A stretch of DNA of 64,000 nt, from NCBI GenBank assembly GCA_947504045.1, contig CANNFY010000001.1:62001-126000 (forward strand), written 5' to 3'. Position numbers and translations under genes: made by a program. This document shows positions 46,323-55,133 of the stretch, piece by piece (the stretch's first letter is position 1; every line of letters starts with the position of its first letter). The stretch comes from an uncultured Maribacter sp. GTDB taxonomy: Bacteria > Bacteroidota > Bacteroidia > Flavobacteriales > Flavobacteriaceae. The notes under the pieces were generated by a model. The model searched no databases and was not told the origin of the DNA. It saw only the letters and a program-made list of their open reading frames with translations.

Positions 46323-46961
46323 CTAAAATGAAAGTGTTTCTAGTTTTTCTTCTAGCTCTGCAATACCAGCATTATCATTTGCGCTTAATATAACGGTTAA
46401 TCCAAAATTATTAATTATTGTAAAGTAATAGTGTTGCACTATAACCTGATTAGGCACTTTAATCTGCCCCGTTAGTTTATAAAACTTTGTACCACCAATT
46501 CTCTCGCTTTCATAATCTTCACTATCTAGTGCAATTTGTTTATTCTCTTTAGCTTCTTTTAAAGCTTGCTGCATATAATCGTCTAAATTACTTACCTGAG
46601 CACCCTTTATAGTAGATATATTTTCTGCATATAGCACTATGGATGAATTTTGATTTTGTGACTTAAATAATTTAAAAATGATACTTTCTTTAACTTGCTC
46701 TGGTGGCATTTTAATACGTTGTTTCATATCATACACCTTTTCTGCAAGAGGATACATTTCTGGGTAACTTGATTTTGTCCATTGCTGTGCTAAAGTATCA
46801 TCATATTGCCAATCTGTTGGCAGCTCCCAATCTATTCCAAAAAATTTATTTTCATAGCTTCCGTCCACAACATAACCCCAATCAAAATTATCAGATTTGG
46901 TTGTATTACAGCTTGTAATTACAAGCAGTATAATTGCTAAAATTGATTTCTTAATACTCAT
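46323..46961 (-). CDS. Hypothetical lipoprotein (PsbP/DcrB-like)
   Basis: 212 aa with lipobox LVITSC (Cys about 18). The mature part has YENKFFGIDWELPTDWQYDD, a long helical stretch and a beta-rich end (FYKLTGQIKVPNQVIVQHYYFTIINNFGLTVILSA). This matches the general layout of PsbP/DcrB-like stress lipoproteins, a guess from pattern only. Monocistronic, with about 90 bases between its start and the end of the 138-aa gene. Confidence 0.66.
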   Translation of the reverse strand: MSIKKSILAIILLVITSCNTTKSDNFDWGYVVDGSYENKFFGIDWELPTDWQYDDTLAQQWTKSSYPEMYPLAEKVYDMKQRIKMPPEQVKESIIFKLFKSQNQNSSIVLYAENISTIKGAQVSNLDDYMQQALKEAKENKQIALDSEDYESERIGGTKFYKLTGQIKVPNQVIVQHYYFTIINNFGLTVILSANDNAGIAELEEKLETLSF

Positions 46962-47050
46962 AGTTATTTATATATTATTTTGTTTTACAAATTTAAATTT
47001 CCAATAGACATAAAACATCCCCATAAACCGTTAATTACAGCTTACACTTA

Positions 47051-47467
47051 TTACCAATACGCACCAGATAAAAAAGTCATTCTAATAAAAGTAAGTTCAC
47101 TTTCTGAAGATAAGTTTATTTGTGTATCTATATCTGTAATTTCATTAGCATCTATAAAAACAAGAAATAAGCCATCTTTAAAAGCTAATAAAGCATTTTC
47201 TATAGCTGTATTTTCATTTGCTAAAGTAGTATTAGCCTCGTCTCCAAAACCAATTTTACCTTTTTCGCCTTGCTCTTGTATTTCTGTAGGGGTTAAAAAA
47301 GATAACACTTGTACTCCTTCTCGCTTTTCATTATATCTTTTAACCTCACTACGTACACAAGCACTAATTAATTCCTTTAAATTTTTAGGAGTACTATCTA
47401 AAGTTATAGGCACTTTTTTCACCTTTTTTTTACCTAAACGTTTTAGTTGTACAGTTAGCTCTTTCAT
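47051..47467 (-). CDS. Hypothetical protein near the DUF4132 locus
   Basis: 138-aa soluble protein. Basic N-terminus (MKELTVQLKRLGKKKVKKVPITLDSTPKNLKELISACVRSEVKRYNEK), then an acidic half with ENALLAFKDGLFLVFIDANEI. No family recognised. A plus-strand frame overlaps it, but its Ser/Phe/Ile-rich composition looks like a shadow. The minus frame has natural composition and lies 10 bases beyond a decayed gene, in the same direction as the DUF4132 gene. It was probably once part of that operon. Confidence 0.68.
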   Translation of the reverse strand: MKELTVQLKRLGKKKVKKVPITLDSTPKNLKELISACVRSEVKRYNEKREGVQVLSFLTPTEIQEQGEKGKIGFGDEANTTLANENTAIENALLAFKDGLFLVFIDANEITDIDTQINLSSESELTFIRMTFLSGAYW

Positions 47468-47477
47468 AGTATAATTT

Positions 47478-47672
47478 TTAATACTTGTTAGGTAATTCTA
47501 TAGTATATTTTTCTTCTAAAACCGCAATTTCAGTTTCTAAAAAGGGTTCTTGTAATTTTTTATACTATTCTGAACGCTTTTGTATTAGATTTTTATCTAA
47601 ATTTTCTAATTCTGTTTTTATTGTTGTTTTTTCTGAGTTAAAAAACTACATAGTTGTATTGTTATTTGCCAT
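47478..47672 (-). pseudogene. Small decayed gene with two in-frame TAG codons (SUKH/SMI1-like end)
   Basis: One minus-strand frame runs from ATG 47672 to TAA 47478 (64 codons before the stop). It has internal TAG codons at 47646-47648 (codon 9) and 47565-47567 (codon 36). The conceptual protein starts MANNNTTM, continues FFNSEKTTIKTELENLDKN and ends ETEIAVLEEKYTIELPNKY. That last stretch resembles the opening of SMI1/KNR4 (SUKH) immunity-type domains (EKKxGIxLPxxYxxF), but the rest of such a domain is missing. So the piece looks both interrupted and truncated. The SUKH link is an inference from about 15 residues. Confidence 0.5.
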
Positions 47673-47679
47673 ATATAAA

Positions 47680-50600
47680 TTACCCTTTATTAATTTGCCC
47701 CAAAATTGTTGGGTCTTGTATTTTATGGTCTTCTGCCAATAACTTCATTTTAGAAATTAGCTCTGCTGTTTTTGGGTCATCATCTACAAAAGGTAAAAAC
47801 ACTCTACCTCTATGCTGACTATGCACAGGTATTATATGTAATGCCAAGCCTTTTTTACTCACATTAGCACTTCCTAAATGTAAGCTGTATTCCGCCAATT
47901 TACCCTTAATAATAATATGACGTGTTTTTACTTCTATATTATCTAACTTAAATAAACGAGCAGATTCTCTTGCTAATACCCCTCGCATTTCCATTGTACT
48001 ATGGCTAGCTTCTGGGTCTACACCACCAACATGTGCTACACTTACCACCAAATCTACATCGCGCATAACCTCACTAAAAAGTACAGGAGGTATTTCTGTC
48101 ATTGGTAATGGTTTGTAATCTTTTAAAGAATGGAAACAAACATACTCTAGGGTTGGTGCCTCTACATCTGCCGGAGAAAACCAATCTGCCATGGCATACA
48201 TAGTAGCCATAAAGCCTTGTTTATGATATACTTTTTGCAGCCCTTCATCTCGGTTTACTGTCCAACCTCTACTACGCAACAATGCTACGGTTTTCTTAGG
48301 TTGTATCTGGTGCCCTTGGTAACGTTCTGAACGAAAACTATGTTCTTTTTCATCTGCTGTAATTACATACAGCTCTCTAAACACTTGTTTAAAAGGTTGC
48401 ACAATTCTATTTTCAAAAAGGTATTTTTGATACAAATCCCACTGTACCGCTTCATATAAATGAGAGGCGTGTGCAATAACTAATTTATCGTTAGGTTTTA
48501 AAGCAAATGCTTTGTTTTCTGTATTAATTAAGCTTCCGGCCTTATAAAAACCAGATTCTTTAGTTTCTACATTAAATAAAACTAACTTACCTAACATTGC
48601 TTTTACCACAGGGTGTAGCATAATTTTTTCTAATTCTTCCGCGTTAAAAACATCGCCTCGAACCATAGCATTTTCTAAAGATAATCTTGTTCTAGAATAT
48701 TGTTTAGATAAGTAGCTTTTACCCTCTTTAAGTAGTTGTACTTTTTTATCTTTTTTATACTTAGCAGGTATTGTTTTTTGCGCTTTTTCTCCCTTAAACA
48801 CTTTAATATCTGCTTTTCCTTGATCGTTTACTACTAACTTAATGGTAACATCATCAAAAACCACTATGTCATTCTCCATTATTTTTTCAGTTGCCTTACC
48901 TTCCATAGCCCAACCAAAACGAATACGGTCTTCAAAACCTGCATTTCTAGAAAGGTTATCTAATGCAATTTCCGATGCCTTACGCTCACTTTCTTGGCGT
49001 TGTGCTCCAAACTGCTTGCTTTCTTTTAAAAAAGTCTGAATTAAATTGTACCTATTAAGCAAATCTTTTTCTGCATTGGCTTTACTTAATGGAATAAGCC
49101 CTAGTGCTCGCAAGTAGTCTTTATCTCTTTTTTCGTTTATTTTTTTTAAGGTAGCGGTTATTTTTACTTCTCCTAGCATAACACTAGAATATAGTTTTAC
49201 CCGCCTGTGCCCGTTGCCTCGAGATATATATTTTGCAGCATCATGTAGTACTTTCCAATTTGCTTTTCCTAAACTAGTATAAACTCTATTAAACCAGTCT
49301 ATATCTATTGCTCCATTAGCAAAATCGCTTTTAGTAATATTAGAATAACGTGCAACAATGGTCTCTTTTTGTGCGTTCATAAAATCCGATGCGTGTGCAT
49401 GAAACCACCAAATGGCATTTTCTAAATTATCAATCTTAAGATAACGACCAATCCATTCTGCCCATTGCGTAGCATAACAAGCTACCTCCATTAAACGTTT
49501 TTTGGTAATTTTTGCTTCTGCTATTCCTTTTGCAAAAACCTCGTACGTATCTGTTTCTGATGGTACACTTATACTTAATATAGTACTAAAATTTACTTTT
49601 TTACTATCCAGATTGTAACTATACCCTCTATCTAAATTTTCTTTTCCTAAGCGTTCTAGAATTTCAAAAACATAGGAAACACCTTCTACTTTTACAAAAC
49701 TTCTAATATATTCTGATGCTTCTGTAGTAAGGTCTCCTCTTTCTACCTCAACTTCTAACATATTTTTCTTAAGCTGATTTATTCCAATATTAGATAAGTT
49801 AACTTCTTTATATTGTTTTGTTCTATAACTTAGTCCACCATCTAGCAAACGAAATAAATCTGGTTGGTATAATGCTTGAAAAAGTACATTTTCTTTTGGC
49901 AATAATCCTTTTTTATATAAACTAATAAGAATATGTAAATGTGGTGGGTTAATTTGCCTGTCGGTATTTTTCTTTTGAGTAACTGTACTTAAATTATTTA
50001 CCTGTTTTGGAAAACATATATATTGTGCAAATAAATAAAAATGCAAATCATAATACCTTTTTACAAGTGCTTGGTTTTTTTCCATTAGCACATCAATTTC
50101 TTGTTCCGATAACCAAAAACCTGCTTCTTTAATTTTATTTGTCCATATTAATCTATCATTATAGTACGTATTTGAAGATTTTAACTTTCTAGTTTTAAAT
50201 TCCTCTGGACATTGGGCAATCATATCTTCAAAAACATCTACCTTAAAATTAATCATAGTCATTTCATCTCTATGCACCCTATGTAAAGCAGAAACAATAG
50301 TTCCAATTTTTCTATTTATACTTTGATAATTCCCAACCTTATCAATATTCATGTCTTTTAAATTAGGATAGTAAGACCTAATAAAATCTGCCATTTCAGA
50401 AAAACGAGAAAAAGGGTCTCCGTAGGCATTTAAAAAATAAATGGCATAATGCATTTCAAAATCATTTAACTTACTTTGTTTGTACCACTTTTTCCAAAGG
50501 TCTGCTAGTGGTAAGTTATTTAAATAATCTTCATTTGAAATTCCTTTATGATCTTTAATTTTTATGGTTACAACTTCTCCTAACAATACAGTTTCTATAG

Positions 50601-52692
50601 CACCCTGGTAGCCCTCATACTGGTATTCATAGTTTCTGTTTTCTTCAAAAATTTGTATTAGTTTATTAATAGCTGTAACTGTCTTTTTTTCATCTACTAA
50701 ACCTTTTAATTTAAAGCTAGATTTAGGTTTTGTAAAGCTTAACAAACTTTTCTTTTCTTGAAATTTTGCTTCTGGAACAATAAGCGGACTTAAATTGGCA
50801 TAATCTATTACGCCAAAACCATTTGCAAAATTGTATTCACTTGTCTCCTCTTTAGAGAACTTTGCTATAAAAACTTCTTCATTTTTAGTAAGGCTTTTTC
50901 TTTCTTTATAAATAGCCACTTGTTCGCCAACAAATACCGGATATTTTTCTTCTTCATCTAACACCGATAATATTTCTAAAGCAGCCAAACGCTGGTCTAT
51001 TTTAGAAGACGATATTAAATTTTTTGTGCTTGTTTTTAATTGATTTTCTGGTTGCTTTAATAATAATTGAATGGTATTTTTTCTTAAATCTTTTCCTTTA
51101 CGAGAAAGTAACCCTTCTAAAACTTCTAATTCTTCTCGTTCTAAATCCATATACCTAAAGCCCTGAAACCCTGTTGCCATTACGGACCCATTTCTATCGG
51201 TTACAGCTTTTTGTAATAACGTACGCTGCCAAGAACCTTTTTCAAAGTTTAATTTTGGAATTTCTTTTTTCTGGTTCTGGTAATAATAATTTGTAGAAAG
51301 GGAATAGGTATAATGTTTTGGAAATATCTTACGCATAAAAGTTTCTCTTGCATTATTAGGCAGTTTAGCCAAATCTTCTGCTAAAAGAATCATTTGTTCC
51401 TCTTCTGCATAACGAATAAGATAATTGTAAAAATAATGTGGTGTAATATGATACTTGTGCCACTCAAAAACTGACCCTCCAAACCATTTGCCATCGGCAG
51501 GTAATTGGTCTGCAGTTGTTTTTACTTTTTCAAAAAAATCTGCAGTCCATTCAAAACTTGCTGCATTTAATAACATCCAATAATCTAATTCTACGTCTTT
51601 ACCCCAATTTTTAATCATATAAGGAGCTAAAGAGTACTTCGTTTTTTTGGTCTGATATATAAATTTAAGAGCTAGTAATTTTTTATTTTTTGAAACAGTA
51701 TCATCATACACCAAATCAAAAGCTTTTGTATTTGCTACAGAAACATTTTTTATACCAATAGACCATAAAGCTACGTAGCTCTCTAAAAAATCTTTACTCT
51801 TAATGGCATTATCTACTTTTTCTGGAGCATCTATAAAAGTAGCAGCCAACTCTAATGTTCTTTTAATAGTAGCTTTTTTTGGTGCATCCCAACCAAAACC
51901 AAACCAAGTATCTACTCCTCTTACTACACTACTAAAACGCATTAAATCGTGTTCTAAAACCGTATTTATTAAATAACGGAGTGCGCCAATACTGGTTTCA
52001 TCTAAAGTTTCTAAAATAGTTTGTCTAAGCCCTTCTTGGCGCTGTGCTGCTAACAACAAACTTTCTACTAACTGCCAATTTTCCTTTTTATCGGTAAGTA
52101 AAAGTGCTTTAATAATGTCTCTAGAAACAGAACCAATCTCATCTTCACCCTGAATAATATCTGTAATGGTTTCTAATAACTCTTTATTTCCTTCTTGTAA
52201 AACCACCGCAAATAAATAGGCATTACCCATATTCTGGTAATAACTTACAAGTTGTGCTTGTTCTTTAAAAGTACAGTCCGCAAAACCATAAAAATTAGTA
52301 TTACTTAAATTTCTAAATTGTACAATAGCGTTATTTATATGGTTGGCACTTATTGCTATACGAAATGGGCGACGGTTATAACCAGACTGAAAAGGCAATT
52401 GCATAAACAAAGCCCACATTTTAGATATATATGGGGCACGAAGCTCTCCATAAATTAATGTTGCTAACTTTAGACCTTCTTTACAATCCCACGGATTTTC
52501 ATTTAAATCTTTACCAAAAGCGTCTTTATAATATTCAATTATAGGTTTAGTGTCTCTATATTTTGGAAGGTGCCCAACCACTAATTTTCCTAATATCTGG
52601 TATGATTTTGAAAAGCTATTAAATTTTTCATTTTTAAAATCTACCTTTTTTTTTGACTTTAAAATACTATCTACTTGCTCTTTGGTTATCAT
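47680..52692 (-). CDS. DUF5724/DUF4132-type giant protein
   Basis: 1670 aa, soluble, no signal peptide. The first about 1250 residues look like long alpha-helical repeats (HEAT-like, for example LEREELEVLEGLLSRKGKDLRKNTIQLLLKQPENQL). A C-terminal region then carries the DUF4132-like features: FGWAMEGKATEKIM near 1280, the RGDVFNAEELEKIMLHPVVKAMLGKLVLF stretch near 1385, and KLVIAHASHLYEAVQWDLYQKYLFENRIVQPFKQVFRELY. Similar proteins occur beside MoxR-type or SUKH genes. Function is unknown. Overlap and spacing put it in one operon with the 187-aa gene upstream (15 bases). Confidence 0.75.
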   Translation of the reverse strand: MITKEQVDSILKSKKKVDFKNEKFNSFSKSYQILGKLVVGHLPKYRDTKPIIEYYKDAFGKDLNENPWDCKEGLKLATLIYGELRAPYISKMWALFMQLPFQSGYNRRPFRIAISANHINNAIVQFRNLSNTNFYGFADCTFKEQAQLVSYYQNMGNAYLFAVVLQEGNKELLETITDIIQGEDEIGSVSRDIIKALLLTDKKENWQLVESLLLAAQRQEGLRQTILETLDETSIGALRYLINTVLEHDLMRFSSVVRGVDTWFGFGWDAPKKATIKRTLELAATFIDAPEKVDNAIKSKDFLESYVALWSIGIKNVSVANTKAFDLVYDDTVSKNKKLLALKFIYQTKKTKYSLAPYMIKNWGKDVELDYWMLLNAASFEWTADFFEKVKTTADQLPADGKWFGGSVFEWHKYHITPHYFYNYLIRYAEEEQMILLAEDLAKLPNNARETFMRKIFPKHYTYSLSTNYYYQNQKKEIPKLNFEKGSWQRTLLQKAVTDRNGSVMATGFQGFRYMDLEREELEVLEGLLSRKGKDLRKNTIQLLLKQPENQLKTSTKNLISSSKIDQRLAALEILSVLDEEEKYPVFVGEQVAIYKERKSLTKNEEVFIAKFSKEETSEYNFANGFGVIDYANLSPLIVPEAKFQEKKSLLSFTKPKSSFKLKGLVDEKKTVTAINKLIQIFEENRNYEYQYEGYQGAIETVLLGEVVTIKIKDHKGISNEDYLNNLPLADLWKKWYKQSKLNDFEMHYAIYFLNAYGDPFSRFSEMADFIRSYYPNLKDMNIDKVGNYQSINRKIGTIVSALHRVHRDEMTMINFKVDVFEDMIAQCPEEFKTRKLKSSNTYYNDRLIWTNKIKEAGFWLSEQEIDVLMEKNQALVKRYYDLHFYLFAQYICFPKQVNNLSTVTQKKNTDRQINPPHLHILISLYKKGLLPKENVLFQALYQPDLFRLLDGGLSYRTKQYKEVNLSNIGINQLKKNMLEVEVERGDLTTEASEYIRSFVKVEGVSYVFEILERLGKENLDRGYSYNLDSKKVNFSTILSISVPSETDTYEVFAKGIAEAKITKKRLMEVACYATQWAEWIGRYLKIDNLENAIWWFHAHASDFMNAQKETIVARYSNITKSDFANGAIDIDWFNRVYTSLGKANWKVLHDAAKYISRGNGHRRVKLYSSVMLGEVKITATLKKINEKRDKDYLRALGLIPLSKANAEKDLLNRYNLIQTFLKESKQFGAQRQESERKASEIALDNLSRNAGFEDRIRFGWAMEGKATEKIMENDIVVFDDVTIKLVVNDQGKADIKVFKGEKAQKTIPAKYKKDKKVQLLKEGKSYLSKQYSRTRLSLENAMVRGDVFNAEELEKIMLHPVVKAMLGKLVLFNVETKESGFYKAGSLINTENKAFALKPNDKLVIAHASHLYEAVQWDLYQKYLFENRIVQPFKQVFRELYVITADEKEHSFRSERYQGHQIQPKKTVALLRSRGWTVNRDEGLQKVYHKQGFMATMYAMADWFSPADVEAPTLEYVCFHSLKDYKPLPMTEIPPVLFSEVMRDVDLVVSVAHVGGVDPEASHSTMEMRGVLARESARLFKLDNIEVKTRHIIIKGKLAEYSLHLGSANVSKKGLALHIIPVHSQHRGRVFLPFVDDDPKTAELISKMKLLAEDHKIQDPTILGQINKG

Positions 52693-52707
52693 ATTATTTT
52701 TTTTGTT

Positions 52708-53271
52708 TTAGCGTAACAATTCTTGTATTTTCCAAAAGGCAACTGCCTCTTCTTGTTCTATATATTTCTTATTAAATTTTGAAGCATTCTTTGCTCCATA
52801 GGTATTAAAATAAGTTTCTTGTTCTTTTAAATGGTATTCTAAAAAATGTATTACACATTGAATTTGTTTCTTATTTAAAAGTGAAAATCTATTTTTAGAA
52901 TAGTCCGATTCTAAATTGTGCTTTAAAGCAAACATAACTTCTGGGGGAGATAGGTTGAAGTTCTTATCTTTATGGAGTTTATCCTCTTCATCTTCAAAAA
53001 CATTTAGAGCAAATAACAGGTATAAACCTAAATTAAAGCGCATTCCTTTAGCGTCATGAAAAGAAATAGAACTACTACATTTATATAAATCTATAACAGG
53101 AATTTTTTGCCAATCTAAACGTTCATCTTTGCTTTTTAACCTTTTGTATGCTGCAGTATGCTCTAACCTATCGTCTAAAGCTAAACCTTCCCAAATTCCT
53201 ATACCATCTTCTAAGGTAACACCTGTAAAAGCTGCATAAATTTTTCCGATAAGTTGGGTTTTAGTCAACAC
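52708..53271 (-). CDS. DUF6714-like hypothetical protein
   Basis: 187-aa soluble protein. The middle region (DWQKIPVIDLYKCSSSISFHDAKGMRFNLGLYLLFALN) and the helical end FSLLNKKQIQCVIHFLEYHLKEQE match the layout I recall for DUF6714, found in bacterial and phage-linked loci. No catalytic motif. It is the first gene of a likely two-gene operon with the giant DUF4132-like protein, 15 bases before it, so a partner role is plausible. Confidence 0.6.
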   Translation of the reverse strand: MLTKTQLIGKIYAAFTGVTLEDGIGIWEGLALDDRLEHTAAYKRLKSKDERLDWQKIPVIDLYKCSSSISFHDAKGMRFNLGLYLLFALNVFEDEEDKLHKDKNFNLSPPEVMFALKHNLESDYSKNRFSLLNKKQIQCVIHFLEYHLKEQETYFNTYGAKNASKFNKKYIEQEEAVAFWKIQELLR

Positions 53272-53382
53272 AAATTTTTAGTACAAATTCAACGTTTTGT
53301 TCTTCTAAATATTTTAAAAAAACTATACGATAAAAATAAAAGAAAGCACTTTGTACAAACACCCAGTTTTCAGGGAAAAAAA

Positions 53383-53889
53383 TTAATCTAATAATTCTTC
53401 TAAAAAAGTAATCATATCCTCTAATCCTGGCACATAAATTTTTTTGATAAAATTTGGATTTTCTTGTTTGTACGTTTTTAACATAGATGACCCCTTAGAT
53501 TTAGAATAAGATACATTCGCAATCCTATCGCATAACTTTACAAAAGAAGCATTGGGCGTTTTTTGTATACCACGATAATATGTATCATTTGCTCTTTCTT
53601 TTCTGGTTCTGCCTTTTTCATTAGTAAGTGCATATGCTAACTCTGCTATGGTAACATTAGTATTTTCTAAAACATCAATATACGTTTCTCTAGCATCTTC
53701 TATAATATCATGTACCCAACATGCACAATACACGTTTTCTATATCTTTTTCATTAACTAGATATTTAAATTTTTTAGCAGTTTCATATACCATGTTTAAA
53801 TGAAAATCATAAGGCATAGTATCATAAAAATGATTTACTTTTTTATGACAATTAATTGCATATTCTTTGGTTTTCTCTAACATATACAT
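53383..53889 (-). CDS. HD-domain phosphohydrolase-like protein (SpoT/MESH1-type)
   Basis: 168 aa, cytoplasmic. Residues 1-80 have YAINCHKKVNHFYDTMPYDFHLNMVY, then CWVHDIIEDARETY with the HD pair. Next come LTNEKGRTRKERANDTYYRGI and VKLCDRIANVSY, the downstream Asp/Arg features of the HD fold. The order H...HDxxED...KLCDRxxN is typical of (p)ppGpp-hydrolase-like single-domain HD proteins, so nucleotide hydrolysis is likely. Substrate not known. Monocistronic, 111 bases before the DUF6714-like gene. Confidence 0.82.
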   Translation of the reverse strand: MYMLEKTKEYAINCHKKVNHFYDTMPYDFHLNMVYETAKKFKYLVNEKDIENVYCACWVHDIIEDARETYIDVLENTNVTIAELAYALTNEKGRTRKERANDTYYRGIQKTPNASFVKLCDRIANVSYSKSKGSSMLKTYKQENPNFIKKIYVPGLEDMITFLEELLD

Positions 53890-53927
53890 AAACTAATTTT
53901 ATTTCCTTAACATATAAATTATAGGAG

Positions 53928-55070
53928 TTATCGATCACTACGTTCTTCTGGTAACAAATCGTTTTTAAACGGATTTTTTATAAAAGGGTAAACAAACTGC
54001 CTCATAAATCCTTTAGGAAAAGAGGCATCTACTAAACCTGTTCCTTTAGGCCACTCGTTACCTGGTAAATGATAGGTGCCAAACAATTTATCTATAAAAG
54101 GAAAAACTACTGCAAAATTATTACCATAATACTCTGGTTCCTGACAATGGTGCCAATGGTGGTATTGCGGCGTGGTAATAATGTATTTTAAAAACCCTAA
54201 ATTTATTCTGGTATTGGCATGTATAAATACTGCGTGCACTGCAATAAATACTACATACACATTAAATGTTAAGGTAGAAAAACCTAGTATATATAAAGGC
54301 ATATAAGACACACTACGCGTAAAAAAAATATCTATAAAATGGGTGCGAGAACCTGCTAGCCAATCCATATTTTCGGTGGAATGGTGTATAGAATGAAAAC
54401 GCCATAAAAAGTAATGCGAGTGAAAAAAGCGATGCGCCCAATATTGAAAAAAATCGGTAACAACTAATGCTATTAAAAGTTCTACTACAAATGGTAGGTT
54501 ATTGATCCATTGGTGTACCTCTTCTAAATTCATCCAACCAAAAAAAGCAACTGCTGGTTTTTTGGTTAATACTCCAAATAACTGAATTGCTAAATGACTT
54601 ATACCAAAATATACCAAGTCTGTACGCCACTCTGGATGAAACCTAGATTGCAGTTTATTTTTTGGAAAAACCAACTCTATAGGCACAAATATTAAAACCA
54701 TGACCAGTAAATCTAATATTAACCAATCTAGTCCTAAACTCCAACTCATTTTGTCTACAGCTCTGCCTTCAACTGTCATTCCGCCAAGTAATATTGCTAG
54801 AGCTCCTAAAACCACTCCTATAACTGCATATTTTTTATTTTTAGATAGTAAAAGACTTACCAATGCAAATAAAAATGTAGCAATAATAGCTCCTAGCATT
54901 AAATTTTCTACCATTTCTGCGGTATACACCTCTCTAAACTCTGGTGTTGTTAATTGCTCTGGAAATTTAAAACACAAAATACCACCTAAAGAAAGTAAGC
55001 CTAAAAATATAGAAACTGCTCCGCTTATTCTACCTTCCCCTACTTTCATTCTTTTATTCTGTTCTTCCAT
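53928..55070 (-). CDS. Fatty-acid-hydroxylase/sterol-desaturase superfamily membrane protein
   Basis: 380 aa with several membrane helices. The eight-histidine di-iron motifs are present: HRFFHSH (about 214-220), HSIHH (about 227-231) and HHWHH (about 311-315). It expects a lipid or carotenoid substrate hydroxylated at an unactivated carbon. The first 130 residues add four further hydrophobic helices (LLSLGGILCF, LGAIIATFLFALVSLLLS, VIGVVLGALAILLGGM) of unknown role. It lies 38 bases before the HD gene on the same strand. Co-transcription is possible. Confidence 0.88.
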   Translation of the reverse strand: MEEQNKRMKVGEGRISGAVSIFLGLLSLGGILCFKFPEQLTTPEFREVYTAEMVENLMLGAIIATFLFALVSLLLSKNKKYAVIGVVLGALAILLGGMTVEGRAVDKMSWSLGLDWLILDLLVMVLIFVPIELVFPKNKLQSRFHPEWRTDLVYFGISHLAIQLFGVLTKKPAVAFFGWMNLEEVHQWINNLPFVVELLIALVVTDFFQYWAHRFFHSHYFLWRFHSIHHSTENMDWLAGSRTHFIDIFFTRSVSYMPLYILGFSTLTFNVYVVFIAVHAVFIHANTRINLGFLKYIITTPQYHHWHHCQEPEYYGNNFAVVFPFIDKLFGTYHLPGNEWPKGTGLVDASFPKGFMRQFVYPFIKNPFKNDLLPEERSDR

Positions 55071-55133
55071 TTTTATTTTTCAATTAATTTATACGAAATA
55101 GCAACGTTTTTTAGCAGGTTTAATTGTGGAATA

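Noticed and set aside
46980-47474. Plus-strand 164-codon open frame
   Set aside because: It overlaps the 138-aa minus gene. Its Ser/Phe/Ile-rich composition fits a shadow of an acidic, Lys-rich gene on the other strand.
47565-47648. Two TAG codons as recoded (non-stop) codons
   Set aside because: TAG ends confirmed genes in this window (TrmH at 768-770, RarA at 2865-2867, PurE at 35880-35882), so TAG is an ordinary stop. Decay is simpler.
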